A DNA stretch of 64,000 nucleotides from VXRJ01 sp965246995 (lineage in GTDB: Bacteria > Acidobacteriota > Vicinamibacteria > Vicinamibacterales > UBA8438). Under the pieces are notes generated by a model. That model ran no database searches. It was not told the origin of the DNA and saw only the letters and a program-made list of their open reading frames with translations. The DNA lies in the NCBI GenBank assembly GCA_965246995.1, contig OZ252008.1, positions 930,001 through 994,000 on the forward strand. Direction: 5' to 3'. Both the position numbers and the translations under genes were made by a program. Shown one piece after another: positions 7,641 to 17,121 of this stretch; the stretch's first letter is position 1; every line of letters starts with the position of its first letter.

Positions 7641-9704
7641 ATGTGTAAAACGCTTTCTAGTCGGCACCCGGTGATCCGTTGCGCTGCGGTTGCGGCCGTC
7701 GCGTGTCTGGCAACAGTTGGCGTGAGCGCTCAGACCGGCGCCGCCGATGGGGAATGGGGTGTATTCGGGGCGGACGCGGGGGCCACCCGCTATTCACCGC
7801 TCGACGAGATTCATTCCGGCAACGTCGGAGATCTGGAGGTGGCATGGCGATGGAGTGCACGAGACCAGGGCACGCCCCCTCCATCCGGCCGGATGCAGAT
7901 CAGTCCCATCGTGATCAACGGAGTCCTCTATACGACCGCCGGTAACCAACGCAGCGTGATTGCCCTCGATGCCACTACAGGTGAGCCCCTCTGGAACTGG
8001 CACCCGGGCGACAACGAGCGCAGGTGGGGCGACATCATCGAGCCCGTTGCGCGGAGCGCCGGGCGCGGCGTGACCTACTGGACGGATGGCGCGGGGGATG
8101 AGCGCATCTTCGTGGTGACGCCGAGCTATCAGTTGGCGGCCCTGGACGCCCGGACGGGGAATCTCGTGGAGGATTTCGGTGATGCCGGCGTGGTGGACAT
8201 GATGGACGACCTGCGCTGGAGTGAGCGGCCGGCCGCCGAGAGAGCGGGTCGAGTGGCCAATACGTCACCGCCGGCGATTCTCGGAAATGTGCTCGTGGCA
8301 TCGATCACCATGCATACCGGCAGCGTTCCCACCCGGGCATCTCCCAATGAGGTCTGGCCCATGAACATGCCCGGCGATGTGGTGGCATACGATACCCGCT
8401 CCGGTCGGATGCTCTGGCGCTTCAACACGGTCCCGAAGGAGGGAGAATTCGGCGTCGAGACCTGGCTGAAGGCGGACGAGGCCCTCTGGAACGTACCAAC
8501 CGGCACCCACGATTGGGTGCAGGAGTATCCGGAGCTCCTCGATGCCTCCTGGAAGTACACGGGGAACGTCGGGCATTGGGCGCCCGTGACGGCGGACGCG
8601 GAGCTCGGCCTGTTCTACGTGGCTACCGAAACTCCCACAAACGACTATTTCGGCGGCTATCGGCCCGGGGAGAACCTCTTCGGCAATTCCGTGCTGGCGC
8701 TGGACGCGGAAACCGGCGAGCGGGTGTGGCATTTTCAGCTCACCCATCACGAACTCTGGGACTACGATATCCCTACCGCCCCCATCCTCGTGGACATCGA
8801 GGTCGATGGTGTCCCGATCAAGGCACTGGTGCAACTCTCGAAGCAGGGGTTTGCCTACGTACTCAACCGCGAGACAGGCGAACCCGTGTGGCCGATCGAG
8901 GAGCGGGCCGTGCCGCAGTCGGACGTTCCGGGCGAGCGGGCGTCTCCCACACAGCCCTTTCCCACGAAGCCGCCTGCGTTTGACCGCCAGGGCGTCACCC
9001 GGGACGACCTGATCGACTTCACTCCGGAGCTCCGGGCCGAGGCGCTGCGAATCGTAGAAGAAATCCGGCTCGGGCCTCTCTATACTCCGCCGTCCTTGAT
9101 TGAGCCGGGGGTCAATCTCGGGACCCTCGGGCTCCCCGGCGCGGGTGGCGGCGTCAATTGGCCCGCCGGTGCGGTGGATACCGAGGCGGGTCTCCTTTTT
9201 GTACCGTCGCAGACGAGGCCGACGCTGTTCGCATTGACAGACGGCACTGACGGGACCGGAGTGCGCTACCACATCTCATTTGCCCGGGGTATTCCGACCG
9301 TCCGTGACCTGCCCCTCTTGAAGCCTCCCTACGGCCGGATCACCGCGATCGACCTGACCGCTGGAGAGATTCTGTGGCAGATCCCGCACGGCGACACGCC
9401 CGGCTATATCCGGCAGCATCCGGACCTCCAGGGCGTGAACGTGCCGGCGACCGGGATTCTCACGCAAAGCTCCGGACTTCTCGTGACGTCCACCCTGCTG
9501 TTTGCGGGCGAGGGACAACGGGGGGCTCCGGTGCTCCGTGCGTACAACAAGCGGACGGGTGACGTTGTCCATGAGATTCCGCTTCCGGGTGGACCAACCA
9601 TCGGGTTCCCGATCACGTACATGGCGGGTAGCCGGCAGTACATTGTCGTAGCGGCTTTGGATGAGGAGAGAATCGCGGAACTGGTCGCCTTCTCCTTGCA
9701 GTAG
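7641..9704 (+). CDS. Secreted PQQ-dependent dehydrogenase (quinoprotein)
   Basis: 687 aa. The signal peptide (about residues 1-30, ending VGVSAQ) sends it to the periplasm, where PQQ enzymes oxidise alcohols or sugars. The mature protein is an eight-bladed propeller. Its first blade has WGVFGADAGATRYSPL, the hallmark opening of this family, and repeated GEPLW, GRMLW, GERVWHFQ and GEPVW segments are the tryptophan-docking motifs. Close to the C-terminus is the usual GGPTIGFPITYMAGSRQYIV. No CxxCH motif is present, so electrons must pass to a separate carrier. GAGGAGGT lies 12 nt before the ATG. The exact substrate is unknown. Confidence 0.9.
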   Translation: MCKTLSSRHPVIRCAAVAAVACLATVGVSAQTGAADGEWGVFGADAGATRYSPLDEIHSGNVGDLEVAWRWSARDQGTPPPSGRMQISPIVINGVLYTTAGNQRSVIALDATTGEPLWNWHPGDNERRWGDIIEPVARSAGRGVTYWTDGAGDERIFVVTPSYQLAALDARTGNLVEDFGDAGVVDMMDDLRWSERPAAERAGRVANTSPPAILGNVLVASITMHTGSVPTRASPNEVWPMNMPGDVVAYDTRSGRMLWRFNTVPKEGEFGVETWLKADEALWNVPTGTHDWVQEYPELLDASWKYTGNVGHWAPVTADAELGLFYVATETPTNDYFGGYRPGENLFGNSVLALDAETGERVWHFQLTHHELWDYDIPTAPILVDIEVDGVPIKALVQLSKQGFAYVLNRETGEPVWPIEERAVPQSDVPGERASPTQPFPTKPPAFDRQGVTRDDLIDFTPELRAEALRIVEEIRLGPLYTPPSLIEPGVNLGTLGLPGAGGGVNWPAGAVDTEAGLLFVPSQTRPTLFALTDGTDGTGVRYHISFARGIPTVRDLPLLKPPYGRITAIDLTAGEILWQIPHGDTPGYIRQHPDLQGVNVPATGILTQSSGLLVTSTLLFAGEGQRGAPVLRAYNKRTGDVVHEIPLPGGPTIGFPITYMAGSRQYIVVAALDEERIAELVAFSLQ

Positions 9705-9709
9705 CCGCG

Positions 9710-11272
9710 TCACCGCGGGTCCGCGATTGGTTTCCCTGTTCCGCTTAGCGAACCTTGCCCCCTCGAGTACGGAAACCCGGGCCCACGCAGCTGCGCCAGC
9801 GTCATGTCGTTCGAGCGATCCAGTGCGGCGGCGAATGCTCGTGTCGCGCGCTCGAGACCACTCGCTGGCACCAGCTCGGGGACGTCCAGCGAAGTGTGAT
9901 AGATGACGTGGTCGATGATATGAAATGAAGGCGCGAAGCGACCGTTCTTCGGGCGATCCTCCATCGCATAGACTGAGACGCCGAACTCCCGCAGCGTCTC
10001 GAAGACCATCGCCTCGAACTCCGGGCTACCCAGGGCGTTCCACCGAAACGCTCCGACCGCGTTCGTTGGCGTGAGGCTGTCGTTGTACATGTAGAGCAGC
10101 GTCTGCGAGGGATGCTCCATCGTCAGCTTGACGGCGACCTTGTCCCACGGCCACTGCTCATTCACGAAACGGCGCAGGGACATCTCGCCGTGGTGATGGT
10201 CGGGGAACTGAATGAACTTCATCGTGCGCGGCCGTTCCTCGAGAGGCCGGGCGGCATAGAAGCGGGCGAGCTCCAGCGCACTCGCCATGCCCGATCCGTT
10301 GTCGAGCGCCGCTGTGAAGTAGCCGTCCGTATGGGTCATGACGACGATCTGCTCGTCCGTCATGCCGGGGAGCGTCGCGATGGTGTACTCCGTGTCCACG
10401 TTCCGCAGCTCGGGCACCTCGAGCTCAAGGTGGACGGCCACACGCTCGCCGTTGTCGAGATGCTCCTTGAGGGCGAAGCCTTCGTCCTGGCTGACCGTGA
10501 AGTGCGGAATCTCGTTGATGCCACCCTCAGGCTGAAACTGCCCGTTGCCCGGCACGCCCATGACGTTGATGATGGCCGCCGCACCCAGTTCGACCGCGCG
10601 GGCATTCGCGTTGAACAGGCCGGCGCGGCTGCTAGCCGAGTGACTGCGCCCACCTGGCACGAACGTGCTGTATATGACCGCTGCCTTCCCGCTGACGTCC
10701 CGGCCGATGAAATCCGCGCCTGAACCGACACCGACCCACACGGCCTCAACCATCATCCCTCCGGGCTCGGTCGCCCGCGTGCGGGCGACTGGAAAGGCGG
10801 TGTTGAGCGCAACCGTGTCGCCGCCTGCAACGGTGTAGTGTGCCGAGAAGTCGGTCGGTCGCCAGTCGCTGGGCAGCGTGAAGGGAAAACGCTCGACGGT
10901 GAGCCCGAGGCGCTCGAACGCCTCGGTCATGTAGGCCATGCTCTCACGGTCGGCCGACGTCCCGGGCAGGCGCCCCCACCACTTGTGCCCCTCGTCGCGA
11001 TATTGCAGGGCGATGTTGGCGAAGTCCACGACGTGCGCCTTCATACGTGGCCCGCTGATCGAGGCGTAGGCCTCCTGGGCGGGGGTGAGCGGCCAGACCG
11101 GATACTGCTCGTCCGCGAAGATCAGCGTCTCATGGTCGCGGGGGAGTCCCTGTCCGAAAGTTGCTTCGGTCTTCGGCCCCGAATCGATCTGTGCCCGAAG
11201 CACGATGCCGTTCGCGACCAATACCCAGAGAACGATTCCGGTTGTGACGACAGGCCTGTTTCTGGCTGTCAT
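9710..11272 (-). CDS. Secreted M28-like peptidase (divergent)
   Basis: 520 aa with a signal peptide (MTARNRPVVTTGIVLWVLV). It contains a PA-type insert region (VGVGSGADFIGRDVSGKAAV) and an M28 core with VMTHTDGYFTAALDNGSGMA, which supplies the first His and Asp ligands. The usual EE pair of M28 aminopeptidases is not clear; PDHHHGEMSLRRF stands in that area, and a late His occurs in VIYHTSLD. It is probably a zinc-dependent aminopeptidase relative, but activity should not be assumed. The ATG at 11272 has GCAGGAGG upstream. It is convergent with the PQQ gene (5 nt apart). Confidence 0.75.
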   Translation of the reverse strand: MTARNRPVVTTGIVLWVLVANGIVLRAQIDSGPKTEATFGQGLPRDHETLIFADEQYPVWPLTPAQEAYASISGPRMKAHVVDFANIALQYRDEGHKWWGRLPGTSADRESMAYMTEAFERLGLTVERFPFTLPSDWRPTDFSAHYTVAGGDTVALNTAFPVARTRATEPGGMMVEAVWVGVGSGADFIGRDVSGKAAVIYSTFVPGGRSHSASSRAGLFNANARAVELGAAAIINVMGVPGNGQFQPEGGINEIPHFTVSQDEGFALKEHLDNGERVAVHLELEVPELRNVDTEYTIATLPGMTDEQIVVMTHTDGYFTAALDNGSGMASALELARFYAARPLEERPRTMKFIQFPDHHHGEMSLRRFVNEQWPWDKVAVKLTMEHPSQTLLYMYNDSLTPTNAVGAFRWNALGSPEFEAMVFETLREFGVSVYAMEDRPKNGRFAPSFHIIDHVIYHTSLDVPELVPASGLERATRAFAAALDRSNDMTLAQLRGPGFPYSRGQGSLSGTGKPIADPR

Positions 11273-11304
11273 GGTCGTTCCTCCTGCTGGAACACGTCGC
11301 GCCT

Positions 11305-11338
11305 TTTGCGCTGCCACCCGATTTGCGCTGCCACCCGA
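11305..11338. repeat. Perfect 17-bp tandem duplication
   Basis: Two adjacent identical copies of TTTGCGCTGCCACCCGA lie in the leader of the M28-like gene, 33-66 nt upstream of its ATG. A partial third echo (GGGTAGCGC) follows. This could be a replication-slippage duplication or a binding site; nothing else points to a function. Confidence 0.6.
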
Positions 11339-11382
11339 AAGGGTAGCGCGTAAGGACAGCACTCACCCTCGCGACGGAGCGG

Positions 11383-11856
11383 CTATTCGACGGTGAATGT
11401 CCCGGCCGTGGTGCGCCCGCCGTCCGCGCGCTGTCGTTGGACGGAGGGGACGTCGCTGACGGTGAACTCGAACGTGCCGGTGCGGATCGGCGTAAAGCTG
11501 AACTGGGCCGTACCGCCGACGTCGAATTCGATAGCGCGGAACGCCAGCGCCTGGAGGTGGATCTCGATCCCGTTGATGGTGACGATGCGCAGGTGCGAGT
11601 TGCGCAGGAGGTCATCCACCTCGAGCCGCCACGGCTCGGTGCCGTCGCTCGTGATGTTCAGCCGGTAGTACTCGCCTGTAATCAGATCGAACTCCGCGGT
11701 AGACAGCAACGGACCGTCCGGGCCCGTCGTAATCTCCAGTTCGATGTCGAGCGGTGGTCCCGCGGCCAGATTGCCGCCCACCTGTGCATGCGCGGCGGCG
11801 CCGGTGAGCACCAACGCCAGGGCGCAGGATGCGAGAACGGTGGTCCGTAGCAGCAT
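11383..11856 (-). CDS. Secreted cupredoxin-like beta protein without obvious copper ligands
   Basis: 157 aa with a signal peptide (MLLRTTVLASCALALVL, cleavage after AHAQ). The mature part looks like a cupredoxin/Ig-type sandwich: LITGEYYRLNITSDG, then FSFTPIRTGTFEFTV near the C-terminus, as in extracytoplasmic copper-binding proteins. The Cys-His-Met set expected of a type 1 copper site is not visible, so metal binding is doubtful. It lies divergently opposite the haem-motif propeller gene. A TATAAC box lies 7 nt before the ATG with no ribosome binding site. Function unknown. Confidence 0.55.
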   Translation of the reverse strand: MLLRTTVLASCALALVLTGAAAHAQVGGNLAAGPPLDIELEITTGPDGPLLSTAEFDLITGEYYRLNITSDGTEPWRLEVDDLLRNSHLRIVTINGIEIHLQALAFRAIEFDVGGTAQFSFTPIRTGTFEFTVSDVPSVQRQRADGGRTTAGTFTVE

Positions 11857-11863
11857 GCCGGTG

Positions 11864-11869
11864 GTTATA
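11864..11869 (-). promoter_or_regulatory. -10 box for the cupredoxin-like gene (leaderless type)
   Basis: Minus-strand TATAAC with 7 nt to the ATG at 11856 and no Shine-Dalgarno between them. Confidence 0.4.
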
Positions 11870-12015
11870 CCCGAACGTTGTCCGGCGGGCCAACCCTCTC
11901 GGCAACGGATGCTCCCTTGACGGACGTCTCCTTCGGGGGCATGCTCGGAATGAACGGTCGCCGCCATTGCGTCACGACGGGGCATCGGCCGAACCGCAAC
12001 ACGGAGGAGTACCAC

Positions 12016-14214
12016 ATGAACAGGCATTTCGCTGGGGCGTCGGTTGCCGCCATGCTCGTCGCCGCGGCGCTGGTTTCTTTCTCGGCGTCCGGCCGAGCCG
12101 CGAGCGGGATGCAGGCCGTCGAAGCGGATATCAGCGGCGTGGTCACCAGCTCGAACGGACCTGAGGAGGGCGTCTGGGTCATCGCCGAGACGACTTCTCT
12201 GCCGACGAAGTTCGTCAAGAGCGCGGTCACCGGCGACGGCGGCCGGTACCTGATTCCCGACCTGCCGGACGCGACCTACGACGTGTGGGTGCGCGGCTAC
12301 GGGCTTGTCGATTCCGACCCGGTGACCGCCGTTCCCGGCGACACAGTGGACCTGGAGGCGACCGTGGCGGAGACGCCAGCCGAGGCGGCCCGCGTCTACC
12401 CGGCCAACTACTGGTACTCGCTCATCCGGCCGCCGGCGACGGACGAGTTCCCCGGTACCGGTGAGGACGGTAACGGCATCGCCGCGAACCTGCAGCACCA
12501 GGACCAGTGGATCGACGTCCAGAAGCAGGGCTGCATGCTGTGTCACCAGCTCGGCAGCCGGATCATCCGCGAGATCGACAACATTGATCAGTTCGACTCC
12601 AGCCTCGAGGCCTGGGACCACCGCGTGCGCATGGGCCAGCGCGGCTCGCAGATGACCAACGTCATGAACCGGTTCGGCCGGGAACGCGGGCTGCAGATGT
12701 TCGCCGACTGGAGCGACCGCATCGCTACCGGCGCGGTGCCGCCCGCCCCGCCCCGCCCGCAAGGGGTCGAGCGCAACGTCGTCATCTCGATGTGGGAGTG
12801 GGGCACCGACATCGACTACATCCACGACGAGATCGCCACCGACAAGCGCGATCCCACCATCAACGCCGGCGGCCCCGTCTACGGCGTGAACATCTCCAAC
12901 GATGAGCTGGCGATACTCGATCCGGCGACTCACACCGCCACCAGCCTGAGCGTCCCGCTGCGCGTCGACCCGGACACGGTGCCGGGGATGATCGCCCGGT
13001 CGATGCCGGCGCCGTCCCGGTTCTACGGGGACGAGCTCATCTGGAACGATCCGGCCAACCCGCACAATCCGATGATGGACCGGAAGGGACGGGTCTGGAT
13101 GACCTCGGCGATCCGCAACCGGGAGAACCCGGACTACTGCGGGGAGGGTTCGGACCATCCTTACGCGCAGTACTACCCGCTGGCCAGCGGCTTCCGGTCC
13201 GCGGTGGTCTACGAGCCGGACCGCGAGCAGTTCGTGCTGATCGACACCTGCTTCGGGACCCACCACCTGCAGTTCGCCGAGGACGAGAACGACACCCTCT
13301 ACTTCAGCGGCGGCGGGCAGGTCATCGGCTGGATCGACACACGGCTCTACGACGAGACCGGCGACGAGCGGCTTTCACAGGGCTGGTGCCCCACGGTGCT
13401 CGACACCAACGGCGACGGCGCGATCACGAAGCCGTGGAACGAACCGGCGCAGCGCGGGCAGGTGGCCGAGCACGACACCGCGCTCGACACCCGGGTGGTC
13501 ATCGGCAGCTATGGCGTCATCGGCGACCCGACTGACGAGAAGGCGATCTGGATCAGCTCGAACCGCTTCCCGGGCCGGCTCGCGCGGTTGCATGTCGGCG
13601 ACAACCCGCCGGAAAGCTGCGTGACGGAGATGTACGAGGTGCCGTCGGTCCTCGATCCGAACGTGCCGCCGGACAAGCGGGGATTCGGCTCGCGCGGAAT
13701 CGACATCGACCGCGATGGCGTTATCTGGACCGCCCTGTCCGGGTCGAGCCACCTCGCCAGCTTCGACCGCCGCGAGTGCGCCGTGCACAACGGCCCGACC
13801 AGCGTGGAGGGCCGCCACTGCGTCGAAGGCTGGACGCTCCATCCCACGCCCGGCCCGACGATCGCGGGGACAAACCCACCGGTCCGGGCCGACTACCACT
13901 ACTACAACTGGGTCGACCAGTGGGACACGCTCGGCCTGGGCAGGGACGTCCCGATCGCGACCGGCTCGAACTCCGACTCGCTGCTCGCGCTCGATCCGGA
14001 CACCGGGGAGTGGACGGTGCTGCGGGTGCCTTATCCGCAAGGCTTCTTCACGCGTGGGCTCGACGGACGGATCGACGATCCGAACGCCGGATGGAAGGGA
14101 CGCGGGGTGTGGGCCACCTACGGCGCGGCGGCCACCTGGCACATCGAGGGCGGCGTCGGCGTGAAGCCGGGGATGCTGAAGTTCCAGGTGCGCCCGCATC
14201 CGCTTGCCAACTGA
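12016..14214 (+). CDS. Secreted regulatory-like domain plus haem-motif propeller protein
   Basis: 732 aa. A signal peptide (about 1-32) is followed by a carboxypeptidase-regulatory-like beta sandwich (about 38-105: ISGVVTSSNGPEEGVWVIAE through GRYLIPDLPDATYDVWV). A single c-type haem motif CMLCH spans C173-H177. The rest is long and rich in propeller-like strands (GRVWMTSAIRN, GVIWTALSGSSHLASF, DSLLALDPDTGEWTVLRVPYP) related to SMP-30/Vgb-type folds. GGAGGA stands before the ATG. It is exported and probably redox-active through one covalently bound haem. Its partner may be the nearby Vgb-like and choice-of-anchor V proteins, the latter also having a CxxCH. Substrate unknown. Confidence 0.7.
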   Translation: MNRHFAGASVAAMLVAAALVSFSASGRAASGMQAVEADISGVVTSSNGPEEGVWVIAETTSLPTKFVKSAVTGDGGRYLIPDLPDATYDVWVRGYGLVDSDPVTAVPGDTVDLEATVAETPAEAARVYPANYWYSLIRPPATDEFPGTGEDGNGIAANLQHQDQWIDVQKQGCMLCHQLGSRIIREIDNIDQFDSSLEAWDHRVRMGQRGSQMTNVMNRFGRERGLQMFADWSDRIATGAVPPAPPRPQGVERNVVISMWEWGTDIDYIHDEIATDKRDPTINAGGPVYGVNISNDELAILDPATHTATSLSVPLRVDPDTVPGMIARSMPAPSRFYGDELIWNDPANPHNPMMDRKGRVWMTSAIRNRENPDYCGEGSDHPYAQYYPLASGFRSAVVYEPDREQFVLIDTCFGTHHLQFAEDENDTLYFSGGGQVIGWIDTRLYDETGDERLSQGWCPTVLDTNGDGAITKPWNEPAQRGQVAEHDTALDTRVVIGSYGVIGDPTDEKAIWISSNRFPGRLARLHVGDNPPESCVTEMYEVPSVLDPNVPPDKRGFGSRGIDIDRDGVIWTALSGSSHLASFDRRECAVHNGPTSVEGRHCVEGWTLHPTPGPTIAGTNPPVRADYHYYNWVDQWDTLGLGRDVPIATGSNSDSLLALDPDTGEWTVLRVPYPQGFFTRGLDGRIDDPNAGWKGRGVWATYGAAATWHIEGGVGVKPGMLKFQVRPHPLAN

Positions 14215-14265
14215 GGGAGGGCGCGTCCGACCGGTCGTGGCGCGATGCTGTGGCAGAATGGCCTG

Positions 14266-15090
14266 ATGAAGCGGCCGGCCGTCACGGCGGTCGTGCTCAC
14301 CGTCATCCTCGCCCTCGGCGCGGGCGCCGTGTTCGCCCAGTGGGGTTGGGGGCGCTCACGGTATCCGCCCCGCTTCCGTCCGCCTGAGCAGCGCGACGCC
14401 GGATTCTCGTTCTGCCGGCTCATGTACTCCAGCGAGTACACCGGGCGCGGCATGGGCCGCTGGTCGACGGACTATCCCTTTGCCGACATCAACTTCATGA
14501 TCCGGCTGTCAGAGATGTCGACCACCGACGTCAACTTCGACGCCGCCGACGAACCAATCCACTGGGTGGTCCCGATCACCGACGACACGCTGTTCGGCTG
14601 CCCCTTCATCATCGCCTCGGCCGTCGGTTCGATGGTGCTCTCCAACGAGGACGCCGCCCGCCTGCGTGAGTACCTGTTGAAGGGCGGCTTCCTGTGGGTC
14701 GACGACTTCTGGGGAAGCTGGGAGTGGGAACAGTGGGTGAGCCAGATCCACAAGGTGCTTCCGGCGGGGCAGTACCCGATCGTCGACCTGCCGATCGAGC
14801 ACGCGCTGTTCCAGACCATGTTCCAGATCTGGGAGGTGCCACAGATCGCCAACATCGGCTTCTGGCAGCGCTCCGGGGGAGGCACGTCCGAGCGTGGCGC
14901 GGACAGCGCGGAGCCGCACTTCCGGGTGATATTCGACGATCACGAGCGCATCATGGTGGCGATGACCCACAACACTGACATCCAGGATTCCTGGGAGCGC
15001 GAGGCGGACGACCCGCGCTTTTTCGAGGCCTTTGCGCCCGACGGTTACTCGTTGGGAATCAACGTCCTGGTCTACGCCATGGGTTACTGA
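14266..15090 (+). CDS. DUF4159 family secreted protein
   Basis: 274 aa. The N-terminal signal peptide (TAVVLTVILALGAGAVFAQ) indicates export. The body has the DUF4159 features: FSFCRLMYSS near the start, a central LREYLLKGGFLWVDDFWG, and an aromatic-rich C-terminus ending in the phrase SLGINVLVYAMGY. DUF4159 resembles the glutamine-amidotransferase-like fold but no enzyme activity is established. It follows the haem propeller gene by about 50 nt on the same strand, so they may share a transcript. Its stop overlaps the convergent esterase by 7 bp. The ATG at 14266 is preferred over an upstream in-frame ATG because it starts the signal peptide cleanly. Confidence 0.75.
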   Translation: MKRPAVTAVVLTVILALGAGAVFAQWGWGRSRYPPRFRPPEQRDAGFSFCRLMYSSEYTGRGMGRWSTDYPFADINFMIRLSEMSTTDVNFDAADEPIHWVVPITDDTLFGCPFIIASAVGSMVLSNEDAARLREYLLKGGFLWVDDFWGSWEWEQWVSQIHKVLPAGQYPIVDLPIEHALFQTMFQIWEVPQIANIGFWQRSGGGTSERGADSAEPHFRVIFDDHERIMVAMTHNTDIQDSWEREADDPRFFEAFAPDGYSLGINVLVYAMGY

Positions 15091-15908
15091 CCGACGGCCT
15101 GCGTCTTCTTCGAGACGAGGTTGAAGAACGAGAAGAGGTGCTCGACGACCTCGGTGTTCCTCGAGATGAAGAGTGAGTGGTCGCCGCCGGGGATCTCGAT
15201 GTAGAGGTGCTGCATCCCCAACTCTCGCATCTTCGCCACCGACTCGCGCGCCCCCGCGGCAGGGACTACCCGGTCGTCCGAGCCCTGGATCACGAGGAAC
15301 GGGATGTGGCGGATTGCCTCCGCGTCGACGTAATCGGCGTTCATGCTGCCGCCAGCTACCGCGGCCAGACCGGTCCAGATGTCCGGGTAGCGGCTGGCGA
15401 GGTAGTAGGTGCCGGCGCCGCCCATGGAATGGCCCCAGAGATAGACTCGGTTCTCGTCGATGTTGAGCTCGTCGGTGACGAGCTTGAAGACGTTCATGAC
15501 GTCCTGCTCGGCCCGCCGGTCCAGTTCCGAGTCCCCGCGGTAACCGTATCCGCCCCGCCGGGTGTAGCCGAGCGGCGTAACCACCACGTACCCGTGGTGC
15601 TCGGCCAGATCGAGGAACCCGGCATAGTTCATCAGCCAGTCGTACTGGCGTCCGGCGCCGTGCAGCGAGACCATCAGCGGCGCGGGGCTCGCGGGGTCGT
15701 AGCCCGAGGGCACGAACAGCGCATAGGGGATGGTCTCTCCGGTCTCCTCCATCACGTACGAATGATGCTGGACGCGCGGGTCGTTGACCGCGTACTCGTC
15801 GTCCCGCGCCTCGCGCTGGGCGAAGGCATCCGCCGGAACGAAGACCGCGAAGGCGAGCAGGGCCGCGAGCGTCACGATTGGGCAAGCCGGGGTACGGATT
15901 GTCTGCAT
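15084..15908 (-). CDS. Secreted alpha/beta-hydrolase, polyhydroxybutyrate depolymerase/esterase-like
   Basis: 274 aa with a signal peptide (about 1-30, ending DAFAQ). The alpha/beta-hydrolase core has the oxyanion region LMVSLHGAGRQYDW, the nucleophile elbow GHSMGG, the acid region IQGSDDRVVP and a terminal GGDHSLF that supplies the catalytic His. This is the layout of LpqC/PHB-depolymerase-type or prolyl-oligopeptidase-type esterases. AGGAG precedes the ATG at 15908 at normal spacing. It probably cleaves an ester or short peptide outside the cytoplasm. Confidence 0.82.
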   Translation of the reverse strand: MQTIRTPACPIVTLAALLAFAVFVPADAFAQREARDDEYAVNDPRVQHHSYVMEETGETIPYALFVPSGYDPASPAPLMVSLHGAGRQYDWLMNYAGFLDLAEHHGYVVVTPLGYTRRGGYGYRGDSELDRRAEQDVMNVFKLVTDELNIDENRVYLWGHSMGGAGTYYLASRYPDIWTGLAAVAGGSMNADYVDAEAIRHIPFLVIQGSDDRVVPAAGARESVAKMRELGMQHLYIEIPGGDHSLFISRNTEVVEHLFSFFNLVSKKTQAVGQ

Positions 15909-16102
15909 TGTTGTTCTCCTGGGGGCTCCGCTCTCCGGTCCTTCCCACCCGGCCAGACGGTACGGATGAATCATACGGTGGCGCCGGCGCTTTGGGTAAA
16001 CGCGCCGTTTCCGGCCGGAGTCGTCTGCAGTGAGCGGTGTCGAACTACTATGGGCAGTCTGGGATCCGCGGGACGCTTACGCGATCCAAAGTGAGGTGGG
16101 CT

Positions 16103-17110
16103 ATGAGGAACGTTCTACCGTTGTTGTCGGCGGCGGTCATCGCGTTCGGGGCATTCGGCCCGCTCGGCGCGGCCACGGCCGTGGCCGAGGACATCGAGAT
16201 CACCGAGTGGGTAGTGCCCTGGGAGGACACCCGGCCGCGCGACCCTTACGTTGACGGCCAGGGACGTGTGTGGTTCGTCGGCCAGCGGGGCAACTATCTG
16301 GCCTATCTCGACCCGGCGACGGGCGACTTCCGGCGCTACGAGCTTGAGCCGGGCACCGGACCGCACAACCTGATCGTCGACGAAGACGGGTTCGTGTGGT
16401 ACGCGGGCAACCGCGCGATGCACATCGGACGGCTCGATCCGGAAACCGGAGACATCGAGAAGTTCATGATGCCGACCCCTGACGCGCGGGATCCGCATAC
16501 GCTCACCTTCGACCACAACGGCGACATCTGGTTCTCGGTGCAGGGCGGCAGCTTCGTCGGCAAGCTGGGCACGCAGACGGGCACCGTGGAGCTCATCCCG
16601 ATCGAGGGCAACGGCCGGCGTCCCTACGGCATCGTGGTCGACGCGAACAACCGCGCCTGGTTCTGCCAGTTCGGCACGAACGTGCTCGCCACCGTCGATC
16701 CGGAGACCATGGAGCTTGAGGAGTTCGAGCTGCCGCGGGCCGAGGCCCGGCCGCGCCGACTGGCCCTGACGTCGAACGGACACCTCTGGTACGTCGACTA
16801 CGCGGGCGGTCACCTCGGGCGTTTCGATCCGGCCACCGGCGAAGTTCAGGAATGGGCGGTCCCCGGCGGCGCGGACTCCCGGCCGTACGGAATGGCCGTC
16901 GACGCCGACGACCGGCTGTACTTCGTGGAGTCGGGCATCGATCCGAACCGTTTCATCGGATTCGACCCGGCTACCGAGGAGTTCTTCGCGATGACCGAGA
17001 TCGCCAGCGGGGGTGGAACCGTGCGCCACATGTACTACCACCCGCCGACGCGCGAGATCTGGTTCGGCACCGACACGAACAACATCGGTCGCGCGCGGGT
17101 GGTGCCGTAA
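16103..17110 (+). CDS. Secreted virginiamycin B lyase-like beta-propeller
   Basis: 335 aa with a signal peptide (about 1-27, ending AVAED). The rest is a propeller of about seven repeats carrying D-(D/N)-x-G-x-(V/I)-W-F, for example VDGQGRVWFVGQRG, VDEDGFVWYAGN, FDHNGDIWFSVQGG and VDANNRAWFCQFG, alternating with GRLDPETGDIEKF-type strands. This is the Vgb/streptogramin lyase fold. True Vgb linearises streptogramin B, but secreted relatives are common and their substrates unknown, so no resistance role is assigned. The choice-of-anchor V reading frame begins 12 nt after its stop. Confidence 0.8.
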   Translation: MRNVLPLLSAAVIAFGAFGPLGAATAVAEDIEITEWVVPWEDTRPRDPYVDGQGRVWFVGQRGNYLAYLDPATGDFRRYELEPGTGPHNLIVDEDGFVWYAGNRAMHIGRLDPETGDIEKFMMPTPDARDPHTLTFDHNGDIWFSVQGGSFVGKLGTQTGTVELIPIEGNGRRPYGIVVDANNRAWFCQFGTNVLATVDPETMELEEFELPRAEARPRRLALTSNGHLWYVDYAGGHLGRFDPATGEVQEWAVPGGADSRPYGMAVDADDRLYFVESGIDPNRFIGFDPATEEFFAMTEIASGGGTVRHMYYHPPTREIWFGTDTNNIGRARVVP

Positions 17111-17121
17111 CGCGGAAACAC

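Noticed and set aside
6221..7642. 473-codon minus-strand open frame
   Set aside because: Mirror of the class V aminotransferase; no motif and strong codon-position shadow character.
9705..9718. Small hairpin CCGCG-TCAC-CGCGG at a convergent gene junction
   Set aside because: Only a 5-bp stem with no T-run in very GC-rich DNA; expected often by chance.
14509..15948. 479-codon minus-strand open frame across DUF4159 and the esterase
   Set aside because: It is partly antisense to DUF4159 and partly a wrong frame of the esterase, which has a clean signal peptide and GHSMGG in its own frame.
16103..17110. Streptogramin resistance role for the Vgb-like protein
   Set aside because: The fold matches but the protein is secreted and sits in a metabolic neighbourhood; the propeller alone does not show lyase activity.
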